DNA from: an uncultured Muribaculaceae bacterium
Lineage (GTDB): Bacteria > Bacteroidota > Bacteroidia > Bacteroidales > Muribaculaceae
Direction: 5' to 3'
DNA length: 24,862 bases
NCBI GenBank assembly: GCA_910577585.1
Contig: CAJTNN010000031.1
Coordinates: forward strand, 1-24,862
Shown here: positions 1-7,268 of the stretch, in pieces
Position numbering within the stretch: position 1 is the stretch's first letter
How the letters are laid out: each line of letters opens with the position of its first letter
The notes under the pieces: model-generated
What the model saw: only the letters and a program-made list of their open reading frames with translations
Databases searched by the model: none
Told to the model about the DNA's origin: nothing
Position numbers and translations under genes: made by a program

Positions 1-1293
1 TTCATCGGTGGTCTCCTTCACGAGTTCGTCGAGGATGCGGCTAAGCTGTGTGCCGAGGAACATTGAGATGATTGCCGGCGGAGCCTCATTGGCGCCGAGA
101 CGATGCTGGTTGGTGGCCGAGATGATTGTGGCCTTCATCAGCGCGTTGTGCTTATGCACGGCAGCCATTACGTTGGCTACAAATGTGATGAACTGCAGAT
201 TCTGCTCCGGAGTCTTGCCGGGGGCGAAGAGCAGCACACCCTTGTCGGTGCCGAGGCTCCAGTTGTTGTGTTTGCCGGAGCCGTTGATGCCCGCAAATGG
301 TTTCTCATGCAGCAGCACACGGAAATTATGGCGGCGTGCCACATCACTCATAAGCGACATGAGCAGGAGATTATGGTCGTTGGCGAGGTTGGTCTCCTCA
401 TATATAGGAGCGAGCTCAAACTGATTCGGGGCCACCTCATTATGGCGTGTCTTGGCGGGAATGCCGAGTTTATGGCATTCAATCTCGAGGTCCAGCATGA
501 AAGCCTCCACGCGGCGCGGTATGGCGCCGAAGTAGTGGTCTTCGAGCTGCTGGTTCTTAGCCGACTCATGGCCCATCAGTGTGCGGCCTGTCATCACAAG
601 GTCGGGACGGGCAGCATAGAGAGCCTCATCCACAAGGAAGTATTCCTGCTCCCATCCGAGGAAACTGTTGACATGCTTCACCTCGGGGTCAAAGAATCGG
701 GCCACACGCGAAGCTGCTTTGTCGACAGCATTGAGGGCCTTCAGCAGCGGAGTCTTATAGTCGAGAGATTCTCCGGTGTAGGAGATGAAGATAGTGGGGA
801 TACAGAGGGTGCCGTCGGTGATGAATGCAGGCGAAGAGATATCCCAGGCTGAGTATCCGCGAGCCTCAAAGGTATTGCGTATACCGCCGTTGGGGAACGA
901 TGATGCGTCAGGCTCCTGCTGCACGAGGAGTTTGCCGGAGAACTCCTCTACCACTCCCCCTTTGCCATCGTGGTCGATGAAGGCATCGTGCTTCTCGGCT
1001 GTGCCGTCGGTGAGGGGGTGAAACCAGTGGGTGTAGTGGCGTGCGCCGCAGTCAATGGCCCATCGCTTCATACCCTCTGCCACACTGTCGGCAAGCTTGC
1101 GCGAAAGGGGTTTCTTATTGTCGATTGCATCCACGAGTGCCTGATATGTGGCTTTCGGCAGATATTCAAACATTTTCTGGCGATTAAACACCATCTCGCC
1201 ATAATACTTGTCAACTCTTTCGGAGGGTATCTTTACCTCTACCGGTTTGCGGGCCGAAGCCACCTCTACACTTTTGAATCTTAAATCTGACAT
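1..1293 (-). CDS. glnN: Type III glutamine synthetase, N-terminal part (cut by window start)
   Basis: ATP-dependent condensation of glutamate and ammonia to glutamine in the cytoplasm, the main ammonia-assimilating step. My translation from the ATG at 1293 gives about 431 codons open to the window edge. It begins MSDLRFKSVEVASARKPVEV, typical of the GSIII N-terminal domain. It contains the type III signatures FLGWEQEYFLVD, RHNEVAPNQFELAP and the ATP/glutamate-binding INGSGKHNNWSLGTD (about residue 335), then SATNQHRLGANEAPPA. Type III enzymes are about 700-730 residues, so roughly 40% is missing beyond position 1. A Bacteroidetes-type promoter lies 30 bases upstream of the start. The gene stands alone on the minus strand; hemW, upstream of it, is separated by a probable terminator. 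The family is certain from these motifs. Confidence 0.96.
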   Translation of the reverse strand, partial: MSDLRFKSVEVASARKPVEVKIPSERVDKYYGEMVFNRQKMFEYLPKATYQALVDAIDNKKPLSRKLADSVAEGMKRWAIDCGARHYTHWFHPLTDGTAEKHDAFIDHDGKGGVVEEFSGKLLVQQEPDASSFPNGGIRNTFEARGYSAWDISSPAFITDGTLCIPTIFISYTGESLDYKTPLLKALNAVDKAASRVARFFDPEVKHVNSFLGWEQEYFLVDEALYAARPDLVMTGRTLMGHESAKNQQLEDHYFGAIPRRVEAFMLDLEIECHKLGIPAKTRHNEVAPNQFELAPIYEETNLANDHNLLLMSLMSDVARRHNFRVLLHEKPFAGINGSGKHNNWSLGTDKGVLLFAPGKTPEQNLQFITFVANVMAAVHKHNALMKATIISATNQHRLGANEAPPAIISMFLGTQLSRILDELVKETTDE

Positions 1294-1322
1294 AGGAAAT
1301 ATGAATGTCTTATTTGAAAATG

Positions 1323-1355
1323 CAAAGTTATAAAAAATTGTTTAGATTTCCACAA
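1323..1355 (-). promoter_or_regulatory. Probable promoter of glnN
   Basis: On the minus strand TAACTTTG (1330-1323) matches the Bacteroidetes -7 consensus TAnnTTTG. A TTG (1355-1353) lies 22 bases further upstream as the -33 element. The start codon is about 30 bases downstream. The -33 match is partial. Confidence 0.55.
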
Positions 1356-1393
1356 TTTCACAAATTTTTATCTCCATATGCGGAGAAAATCCT

Positions 1394-1417
1394 TTAAAAT
1401 GTTAAGCTGCCTCAACA
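1394..1417 (-). terminator. Probable terminator of hemW
   Basis: Read on the minus strand, TGTTGAG / CTTAACA form a 7-bp stem including one G.U pair around a GCAG tetraloop, followed by TTTTAA. It begins 20 bases after the hemW stop. The wobble pair works only in the minus-strand RNA, which supports this direction. Confidence 0.5.
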
Positions 1418-1436
1418 TATACGGCTGAGCTCGCCC

Positions 1437-2570
1437 CTACCACACCATGGCGAGATCAAGCACTATGCTGTCGGCTATCATCAATCCGGCGTCGGTGAGG
1501 GTAAGATGCCGGCCGTCGTAGTCGAGTTCCCGGGCGGCTATGTGAGGTCGGGCGGCTGAGAGTATGGCTGCAGCGTGGCGCTGACCGAAGCGGCGCCCGA
1601 AGTCGGCGATGTCGAGCCCTGGCAGACAGCGCATCTGAAGCATGAGGCGTTCCTCCATCAATTGCTCACGGGTGAGTCTCTCTTGCGTATAAAAGGGCGA
1701 TGCGCTGAAATCATGGGTGAGATAGCGATGCAGGTCGGCTGGATTTGCACGGCGCAGGGAGGCACCGTCGTAGCTGTGGGCCGACGGACCGATGCCGAGA
1801 TACGCCTTGCCGCTCCAATAACCGGAGTTGTGACGCGATTCGAAGCCGGCTCGGGCGTAGTTGGATATTTCGTAGTGGCGGAATCCGGCATCGCGCAGTG
1901 TGGCGGTGATGAGCCGATACTGCGCGTTGACGCTTTCCTCATCGGCCTGACCGATGCGCCCCTCTTCGAGAAGTCGGGTCAGGGCTGTCCCCTCCTCATA
2001 CATCAAGGTGTAGATTGAGATGTGGCTTAGTGGAAAGCTAAGCAACCTCCGAAGGTCCTCCCCTACCTGCTCCTCATCCCCTCCGGGGAGCCCGAATATC
2101 AGGTCGGCGCAAATGTTACTGAAATTCTCACTCAGTATCTCAAGTGCGCGTAATGCCTGGCCGGAATCATGGCTACGGCCGATGCGGCGAAGCAAGTCGT
2201 CGTGCAATGTCTGTATGCCAAGACTCACCCGGTTAACCCCGGCCCTCTTCCAAGCCTCCACATGCGGCATATCTACATCATCGGGGTTGGATTCTACAGT
2301 TATCTCGCAGTAATCCGGATTGATGGCACCTGCGGCCAATTCGCGGATACCCTCCATGAGTAGCGAGAACTCTTGCGGTGGCATAAGCGAAGGGGTGCCA
2401 CCGCCGAAGTATATGCTGTCGATGCTTGCGGGGAGCTCATCGCGACGCTGCTGAAGCTCTGCCAGCAGGGCATTGCGCAGACGGGGCCAGTCGGCCACGC
2501 GCGCGCCGCCACTGAAGAAATCGCAATAAATGCACTTGCGTGCGCAATATGGTATATGAATATATAGCAT
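1437..2570 (-). CDS. hemW: HemW-like radical SAM haem chaperone
   Basis: Radical SAM protein of the HemN/HemW group. HemW members bind haem and deliver it to acceptor proteins; they are often misnamed oxygen-independent coproporphyrinogen III oxidase. The 377-residue product has the N-terminal YIHIPYC then ARKC and IYC, giving the 4Fe-4S cysteines C9, C13 and C16 (CxxxCxxC). The SAM-binding GGGTPS follows at about residue 56. The HemW-like HNSGYWSGKAYLGIGPSAHS lies in the second half, and the C-terminus is a HemN_C-type winged region. Length and the absence of an N-terminal extension fit HemW rather than true HemN, which has an N-terminal arm of about 50 residues. It is a single gene on the minus strand, ending just before a predicted hairpin terminator. 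Confidence 0.93.
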   Translation of the reverse strand: MLYIHIPYCARKCIYCDFFSGGARVADWPRLRNALLAELQQRRDELPASIDSIYFGGGTPSLMPPQEFSLLMEGIRELAAGAINPDYCEITVESNPDDVDMPHVEAWKRAGVNRVSLGIQTLHDDLLRRIGRSHDSGQALRALEILSENFSNICADLIFGLPGGDEEQVGEDLRRLLSFPLSHISIYTLMYEEGTALTRLLEEGRIGQADEESVNAQYRLITATLRDAGFRHYEISNYARAGFESRHNSGYWSGKAYLGIGPSAHSYDGASLRRANPADLHRYLTHDFSASPFYTQERLTREQLMEERLMLQMRCLPGLDIADFGRRFGQRHAAAILSAARPHIAARELDYDGRHLTLTDAGLMIADSIVLDLAMVW

Positions 2571-2603
2571 TACCGTAGGAAGAAGTTTGACCGGCTACTA
2601 ATG

Positions 2604-2611
2604 CAAAATTA
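2604..2611 (-). promoter_or_regulatory. Possible -7 element for hemW
   Basis: The minus strand reads TAATTTTG (2611-2604), a full match to TAnnTTTG, 34 bases upstream of the hemW start. I see no convincing -33 TTTG at the right distance, so this is tentative. Confidence 0.35.
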
Positions 2612-2719
2612 ATAAAAAAATGTGGCTCATTACGAGCTTCACCGGTAGCTCAGCGGGGAATTCTGTACCTCATGACATAAAATTTAAGCTATGACAGTAA
2701 AAAAATCTGCCTCAATATC

Positions 2720-2749
2720 TTTGAAAATCATTGAAAAAGATTAAATTTG
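2720..2749 (+). promoter_or_regulatory. Promoter of the RSH gene
   Basis: TTTG (2720-2723), an 18-base spacer and TAAATTTG (2742-2749) match the Bacteroidetes primary sigma pattern at both elements. Transcription would start near 2755-2758, leaving a leader of about 145 bases before the ATG at 2900. Confidence 0.65.
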
Positions 2750-2899
2750 CGTTTTGTAGCCCGCAGGGTTACCGTGCCATGCACCATTGTGTGGCAAGAG
2801 CGCACGACAGGTGGAGGGGGCTGAAATCCCCCTTTTGTCAGCCGCATCGGATTCGGCAACAGGCATGCGGGAGGCGACGAACATCAAAGAGCAGAGCGG

Positions 2900-4816
2900 A
2901 TGATAAAGAGCCCCGAAGAGAAGATGGCCATTCAGCAGGCCGAGGAAAAGAAATATGAGAAGTTGGTCGAGGAGCGCGCGCAGCGTGTCTTCGATATAAT
3001 GGCGGCGCGAGCCGACAAGGAGGATATCGAACGCATCAAGGAGGCATTCCGGTTTGCGTGCGATGCCCATTGCACCCAGCGCCGCAAAAGCGGCGAACCC
3101 TACATCCTGCACCCCATCGCAGTGGCTGCAATAGCGGCGGGCGAAATCAATCTGGATGTCAATTCGGTGATTGCTGCGTTCCTGCATGATGTGGTCGAGG
3201 ATACACCCCACACCATTGAGGAGATTCAACAGAAGTTTGGCGAGGATGTGGCCTTCCTGGTGAAGGTGCTCACCAAGCAGCGCAAGGAGAAGTATGAGAT
3301 GTCGAAACAGATCGACAACTTCAAACAGATGCTCAACTCGGTGCAATATGATATCCGCGCCCTGCTCGTAAAACTATCCGACCGGCTGCACAACATGCGC
3401 ACACTCTCGTCGATGCGCACCGACAAACAGATGAAGATAGCCGGCGAGACCGACTACTTCTACGCTCCGCTCGCCACCCGCCTCGGTCTCTATGAAGTAA
3501 AGACCGAGCTCGAAAACCTCTCGCTTAAGTTCAGATGCCCCCATGAATACAAGATTCTCGAAGACCGCATAAAGGCTGATGAGAATGCCAACCGCCATAA
3601 GCTGCAGGCTTTCATCGAGGAGATCTCGACCATATTGAGCGCCAATGGCATCAAGGCGCGTGTATTCTATGAGTATCGCAAGCCCTATTCGCTATGGCGC
3701 AAGATGAATAAATATGGCGATGACTTCGACCATCTTAAATACCGTCATTTCGTTGACATAGTCTTCAAGGAGGAGGAGGGTGTGCCGGAGAAGTCGGAGG
3801 TCCTGCGCATTTATTCTCTGCTCACCGACCGATTCAAGGAGAAACCGGGGGGCATATCCAACTATATCGACTCGCCGAAGGAGAACGGCTACCAAAGCTT
3901 CCATCTCAAACTCCTGGCCGACTATGGCCGTTGGGAGGAGGTGCACATCAGCAGCGAGCGAATGGTGAGGAACTCGAAGTATGGCTGCCTGTCAGACCGT
4001 TCGGAGGGGAATATCCGCCGGTGGATTAACAAGTTCCGCGGAGTGCTGAAAGATATCGCCCAGCATGGTCAGGATGGTACAAACTTCATCGAGAACGTAG
4101 TAGCATCGTTCTACAACGATGATATAATGACGTTCTCGCCGCAAGGGAAGCCGGTGGTGCTTCCGCAGAAGGCCACCCCCATCGATTTCGCTTATGAAAT
4201 CCACTCCCAACTCGGGCGCCACGCCAAGTATTGCCGCATCAATGGACGCGTAGCCTCTATCAAGCAGCAGCTGCATCGTGGCGATATCGTAGAAATTCTC
4301 ACCGATCCCGACTCGCATCCCGAGGCCGACTGGCTTGACCACTCGGTGAGCTATAAGGCGCGCCGCGCCATCACATCATATCTGTCGAAACAGAAGAAGC
4401 CTGAATTCGAACGTTGTGACCATTGCCACCCGATTCCGGGCGAGGAGGTGATAGGATTCCGTGACTCGCATGGCAAGCTGACAGTTCATAAACGCGACTG
4501 CAGTGTGGCCATACGGCTCGCATCGCAAGATGGCGACAGCATAGTGGCTGTGGACTACCGTCCCGACACCACCACATACCCCGTAGAGCTCGAAATCACC
4601 TGCATCGACCGCCGACATATGGTGATTGACATAATGGACTGCATATCTAATAATCTCAATCTAAATGTAGAGAGCCTCAACACCAGCACGACTGACTCGA
4701 TTGTCACCATGAAGATACGCCTCGGCGTGCATGGTTATGAAGAGCTCAACTGCATCATGAAGGCCATCAACTCTATCCCCGACGTCGAAGAGGTCAAAGC
4801 CAGCACCCTGCACTGA
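2900..4816 (+). CDS. RelA/SpoT homologue with intact hydrolase and degenerate synthetase
   Basis: Cytoplasmic RSH protein of 638 residues. Domain order: HD hydrolase (about 45-200), synthetase-like region (about 255-370), TGS (about 410-475), a Cys/His segment (CDHCHP, about 506), C-terminal ACT (about 555-636). Hydrolase residues are present: YILHPIAVA, HDVVED (H96, D97, E100, D101) and LSDRLHNMRTL. The synthetase looks broken by family comparison. Where active enzymes have the metal-binding Asp and the downstream Arg of the DLxxxR motif, this protein reads YRHFVD (Y281, D286). The QIRT segment reads HISS and AAHW is absent. I infer a (p)ppGpp hydrolase, SpoT-like in role; Bacteroides species carry more than one long RSH. 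An in-frame ATG at 2924 is an alternative start. The gene converges with groEL. Confidence 0.9.
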   Translation: MIKSPEEKMAIQQAEEKKYEKLVEERAQRVFDIMAARADKEDIERIKEAFRFACDAHCTQRRKSGEPYILHPIAVAAIAAGEINLDVNSVIAAFLHDVVEDTPHTIEEIQQKFGEDVAFLVKVLTKQRKEKYEMSKQIDNFKQMLNSVQYDIRALLVKLSDRLHNMRTLSSMRTDKQMKIAGETDYFYAPLATRLGLYEVKTELENLSLKFRCPHEYKILEDRIKADENANRHKLQAFIEEISTILSANGIKARVFYEYRKPYSLWRKMNKYGDDFDHLKYRHFVDIVFKEEEGVPEKSEVLRIYSLLTDRFKEKPGGISNYIDSPKENGYQSFHLKLLADYGRWEEVHISSERMVRNSKYGCLSDRSEGNIRRWINKFRGVLKDIAQHGQDGTNFIENVVASFYNDDIMTFSPQGKPVVLPQKATPIDFAYEIHSQLGRHAKYCRINGRVASIKQQLHRGDIVEILTDPDSHPEADWLDHSVSYKARRAITSYLSKQKKPEFERCDHCHPIPGEEVIGFRDSHGKLTVHKRDCSVAIRLASQDGDSIVAVDYRPDTTTYPVELEITCIDRRHMVIDIMDCISNNLNLNVESLNTSTTDSIVTMKIRLGVHGYEELNCIMKAINSIPDVEEVKASTLH

Positions 4817-4850
4817 CCTCTCCATCACTCGATTCTACAGCACAATAACA

Positions 4851-4890
4851 CAATAAAGGGATGCCTCACGGTGAGGCACCCCTTTATTGT
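4851..4890. terminator. Bidirectional terminator between the RSH gene and groEL
   Basis: A long near-perfect inverted repeat: CAATAAAGGG then TGCCTCAC on the left, GTGAGGCA then CCCTTTATTG on the right, with a very short loop. A-rich and T-rich ends give a U-tract in either direction. It sits 35 bases after the RSH stop and 29 bases after the groEL stop, so it can serve both convergent genes. Confidence 0.85.
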
Positions 4891-4918
4891 TATCGTGTAA
4901 ATTATCTTGAGATTAAGA

Positions 4919-6556
4919 TTACATCATGCCGCCCATGCCGGCGCCACCCATCGCAGCGGCAGGCATTGCGGGTGCATCTGTCTTCTGCTCGGCGATCACA
5001 CACTCTGTGGTGAGGAACATGCCGGCGATACTGGCTGCATTCTCCAGAGCCACACGTGTCACCTTTGCAGGATCAATCACACCAGACTCGAAGAAATTCT
5101 CGTAAGAATCTGTGCGGGCATTATAGCCAAAGTCGCCCTGACCATCCTTAACCTTCTGAAGGATAACGGCACCCTCCACGCCAGCATTCTGCATGATCTG
5201 GCGCATGGGTTCCTCGATTGCACGACGTATGATGGCGATACCGGTAGTCTCGTCGTCGTTGTCGCCCTTGAGTTCATCGAGTTTATCAAGACAACGGATG
5301 TAGGCCACGCCGCCGCCGGGCACGATACCCTCGGCGATTGCTGCGCGGGTGGCTGAGAGAGCGTCGTCCACGCGGTCCTTCTTCTCCTTCATCTCTACCT
5401 CTGATGCAGCACCGATATAGAGCACTGCCACACCACCGGCGAGCTTTGCAAGACGCTCCTTGAGTTTACCCTTGTCGTACTCAGAAGTGGTCGACTCAAT
5501 CTGAGCCTTGATCTGAGCTACACGCTGGGCAATGGCGTCCTTATTACCGGCGCCGTTGACGATAATAGAGTGGTCCTTATTGACAGTCACCTTCTCAGCA
5601 GTGCCGAGATCCTGGATTGAAGCCTGCGCCAGCGACATTCCCTTAACTTCGCTGATGACCTGGCCACCTGTCAGAATGGCGATATCCTCAAGCATCTCCT
5701 TGCGACGGTCGCCGAATCCGGGAGCCTTGACAGCACAGATCTTGAGCGAGCCACGCAGACGATTTACTACCAATGTAGCCAGAGCCTCATTATCCACATC
5801 CTCTGCGATAATCAGCAGCGGACGACCCGACTGAGCCACCGGCTCAAGAATCGGCAGAAGATCCTTGAGGTTGGAAATCTTCTTATCATAGAGAAGGATA
5901 TAGGGATTATCCATATCGCACTCCATCTTCTCGGTGTTGGTGACGAAATAGGGCGAGATATAGCCACGGTCAAACTCCATGCCCTCTACAACCTCTACGG
6001 TAGTCTCGGTGCCTTTGGCCTCCTCGACGGTGATGACACCCTCCTTCTTCACTTTCTTCATCGCCTCGGCGATAAGGCGTCCGATCTCCTCGTCATTGTT
6101 GGCAGAGATGCGGGCCACATTCTCGATCTTGTCGAGGTCATCGCCCACCTCGCGGCTCTGTGCGCGGATACCCTCCACCACAGCTGAGACGGCCTTGTCG
6201 ATGCCACGCTTGAGGTCCATCGGATTGGCGCCGGCAGTGACATTCTTAAGACCGACATTCACGATGGCCTGGGCAAGCACTGTAGCGGTAGTGGTGCCGT
6301 CGCCGGCCTGGTCGCCGGTCTTGGAGGCTACCTCCTTCACGAGCTGGGCACCCATGTTCTGGAACTGATCCTCGAGTTCAATCTCGCGTGCCACACTCAC
6401 ACCATCCTTAGTGATGTGAGGCGCGCCGAATTTCTTCTCGATAATAACGTTGCGGCCTTTCGGGCCAAGTGTCACCTTCACGGCATCGGCCAGTGCGTCG
6501 ACACCCTTTTTCAGCTCCTCGCGGGCTGAGATATTGAATTTGATTTCTTTTGCCAT
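4919..6556 (-). CDS. groEL: Chaperonin GroEL (Hsp60)
   Basis: ATP-driven folding chamber, a double ring of seven subunits capped by GroES, in the cytoplasm. The 545-residue product starts MAKEIKFNISAREELKKGVD. It carries the nucleotide-binding LGPKGRNV and the catalytic-Asp segment GDGTTTATVLAQ near residue 87, and GGGVAY in the lower equatorial domain. It ends in the Gly-Met tail GGAGMGGMM. Length matches the family (about 540-548). An in-frame ATG six codons upstream is rejected because MAKEIKF is the conserved N-terminus. groES lies upstream on the same strand with an unusually long 169-base gap that contains a strong hairpin. The stop converges on the RSH gene across a shared terminator. 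Confidence 0.99.
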   Translation of the reverse strand: MAKEIKFNISAREELKKGVDALADAVKVTLGPKGRNVIIEKKFGAPHITKDGVSVAREIELEDQFQNMGAQLVKEVASKTGDQAGDGTTTATVLAQAIVNVGLKNVTAGANPMDLKRGIDKAVSAVVEGIRAQSREVGDDLDKIENVARISANNDEEIGRLIAEAMKKVKKEGVITVEEAKGTETTVEVVEGMEFDRGYISPYFVTNTEKMECDMDNPYILLYDKKISNLKDLLPILEPVAQSGRPLLIIAEDVDNEALATLVVNRLRGSLKICAVKAPGFGDRRKEMLEDIAILTGGQVISEVKGMSLAQASIQDLGTAEKVTVNKDHSIIVNGAGNKDAIAQRVAQIKAQIESTTSEYDKGKLKERLAKLAGGVAVLYIGAASEVEMKEKKDRVDDALSATRAAIAEGIVPGGGVAYIRCLDKLDELKGDNDDETTGIAIIRRAIEEPMRQIMQNAGVEGAVILQKVKDGQGDFGYNARTDSYENFFESGVIDPAKVTRVALENAASIAGMFLTTECVIAEQKTDAPAMPAAAMGGAGMGGMM

Positions 6557-6654
6557 AATTGTTTCCGGAGTCACTGCTGCCTGATAGCTCTCGATTGAGA
6601 GATGCCTATCGTCGGCAGCCGCTCTCCTTGAATTTCATGTTATCAATTATTAAA

Positions 6655-6702
6655 GGCATGCTTCCGTGGCGATCATATGCAGCCGGCGGAAGACACCATG
6701 CC
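6655..6702 (-). other. Intercistronic stem-loop between groES and groEL
   Basis: Outer arms GGCATG (6655-6660) and CATGCC (6697-6702), with adjoining inner arms CTTCCG (6661-6666) and CGGAAG (6687-6692), give 12 base pairs interrupted by a 4-base bulge. It lies in the 169-base groES-groEL gap, 98 bases before the groEL start. There is no U-tract, so I read it as an mRNA processing or stability hairpin or an attenuating structure rather than a full terminator. A second small hairpin, CTCTC-GATT-GAGAG, is at 6588-6601. Confidence 0.6.
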
Positions 6703-6725
6703 GTGTTCTCTCTAAATTTATCTGA

Positions 6726-6998
6726 TTAGCCCACGATGGCAAGCACATCGCTCTGACGCATCATGAGATACTTGGTGCCCTCGAGTTCGATCTCAGTGCC
6801 GGCATATTTGCCGAAGAGCACCTCCGCACCTACGCTGAGCACCATCGGCTCATCCTTGGTGCCGTCGCCTGTGGCTACTACCTTACCCTTGAGGGGTTTC
6901 TCTTTTGCTGTGTCAGGAATGATGATTCCGCCAAGAGTCACCTCTTCGGCGGGTGTGGGCTCGATGAGCACACGGTCAAACAAAGGTTTGATATTCAT
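6726..6998 (-). CDS. groES: Co-chaperonin GroES (Hsp10)
   Basis: Heptameric lid of the GroEL chamber. The 90-residue product begins MNIKPLFDRVLIEP and has the mobile-loop region EEVTLGGIIIPDTAKEKPLK and the roof and core strands ending in SDVLAIVG. Length is normal for GroES. It is the first gene of the groES-groEL pair. A TAACTTTG -7 element lies about 95 bases upstream. I found no CIRCE inverted repeat upstream, so HrcA control is not supported by this sequence. Confidence 0.98.
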   Translation of the reverse strand: MNIKPLFDRVLIEPTPAEEVTLGGIIIPDTAKEKPLKGKVVATGDGTKDEPMVLSVGAEVLFGKYAGTEIELEGTKYLMMRQSDVLAIVG

Positions 6999-7092
6999 GG
7001 TTCAGTATTGAAATTTAAGTTTTTCTTCGTTATCTTGAAGCAGCGCATTGCTGCGCGCGCCGCTTTCATATATATGATTGCAAATATCGTGC

Positions 7093-7100
7093 CAAAGTTA
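7093..7100 (-). promoter_or_regulatory. Probable -7 element of the groES-groEL promoter
   Basis: The minus strand reads TAACTTTG (7100-7093), a full TAnnTTTG match about 95 bases upstream of groES. No clear TTTG is seen at -33, so heat-shock control may rely on another factor. The same octamer is found upstream of glnN and ddl in this window. Confidence 0.45.
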
Positions 7101-7171
7101 TAACATCTCGTGGCCATGGATTGTTGCACCGGCGACGCACTTGCACCCCTATAAATCATTCCGGCACGTAT

Positions 7172-7223
7172 AGCAAAAAAACAAGACACCGGAATCGCAT
7201 CAATCCTTGGCGACTCCGGTGTC
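7172..7223 (-). terminator. Terminator of the alpha-amylase gene
   Basis: On the minus strand GACACCGGAGTCGC pairs with GCGATTCCGGTGTC (one mismatch, 14-base arms, loop of about 11) and is followed by TTGTTTTTTTGC. It starts about 46 bases after the amylase stop and insulates groES from read-through. This is a textbook intrinsic terminator. Confidence 0.88.
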
Positions 7224-7268
7224 AATCTTATCTCTATCCTATTGCCACTGAGACAAAAGGGGCATCAT

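Larger units (their letters stand above)
2571..2899. other. Divergent intergenic region between hemW and the RSH gene
   Basis: This 329-base gap holds the control regions of two divergently transcribed genes. It contains a good plus-strand promoter at 2720-2749 and a weak minus-strand -7 match at 2604-2611. At about 2642-2656 there is a short tRNA D-arm-like string (GGTAGCTCAGCGGGG) with no cloverleaf around it. The RSH 5' leader would be about 145 bases. I see no gene here. Confidence 0.6.

Noticed and set aside
103..852. A 249-codon plus-strand frame opposite glnN
   Set aside because: It is antisense to the glutamine synthetase signatures on the minus strand, which runs open through the window edge.
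2640..2700. tRNA gene suggested by GGTAGCTCAG
   Set aside because: No T-arm GGTTCRA, anticodon stem or acceptor pairing can be drawn around it.
6557..6574. Upstream ATG adding six codons to GroEL
   Set aside because: GroEL proteins begin MAK-; the start at 6556 fits exactly.
6999..7170. CIRCE (HrcA) operator upstream of groES
   Set aside because: I looked for TTAGCACTC-N9-GAGTGCTAA and found nothing close to it.
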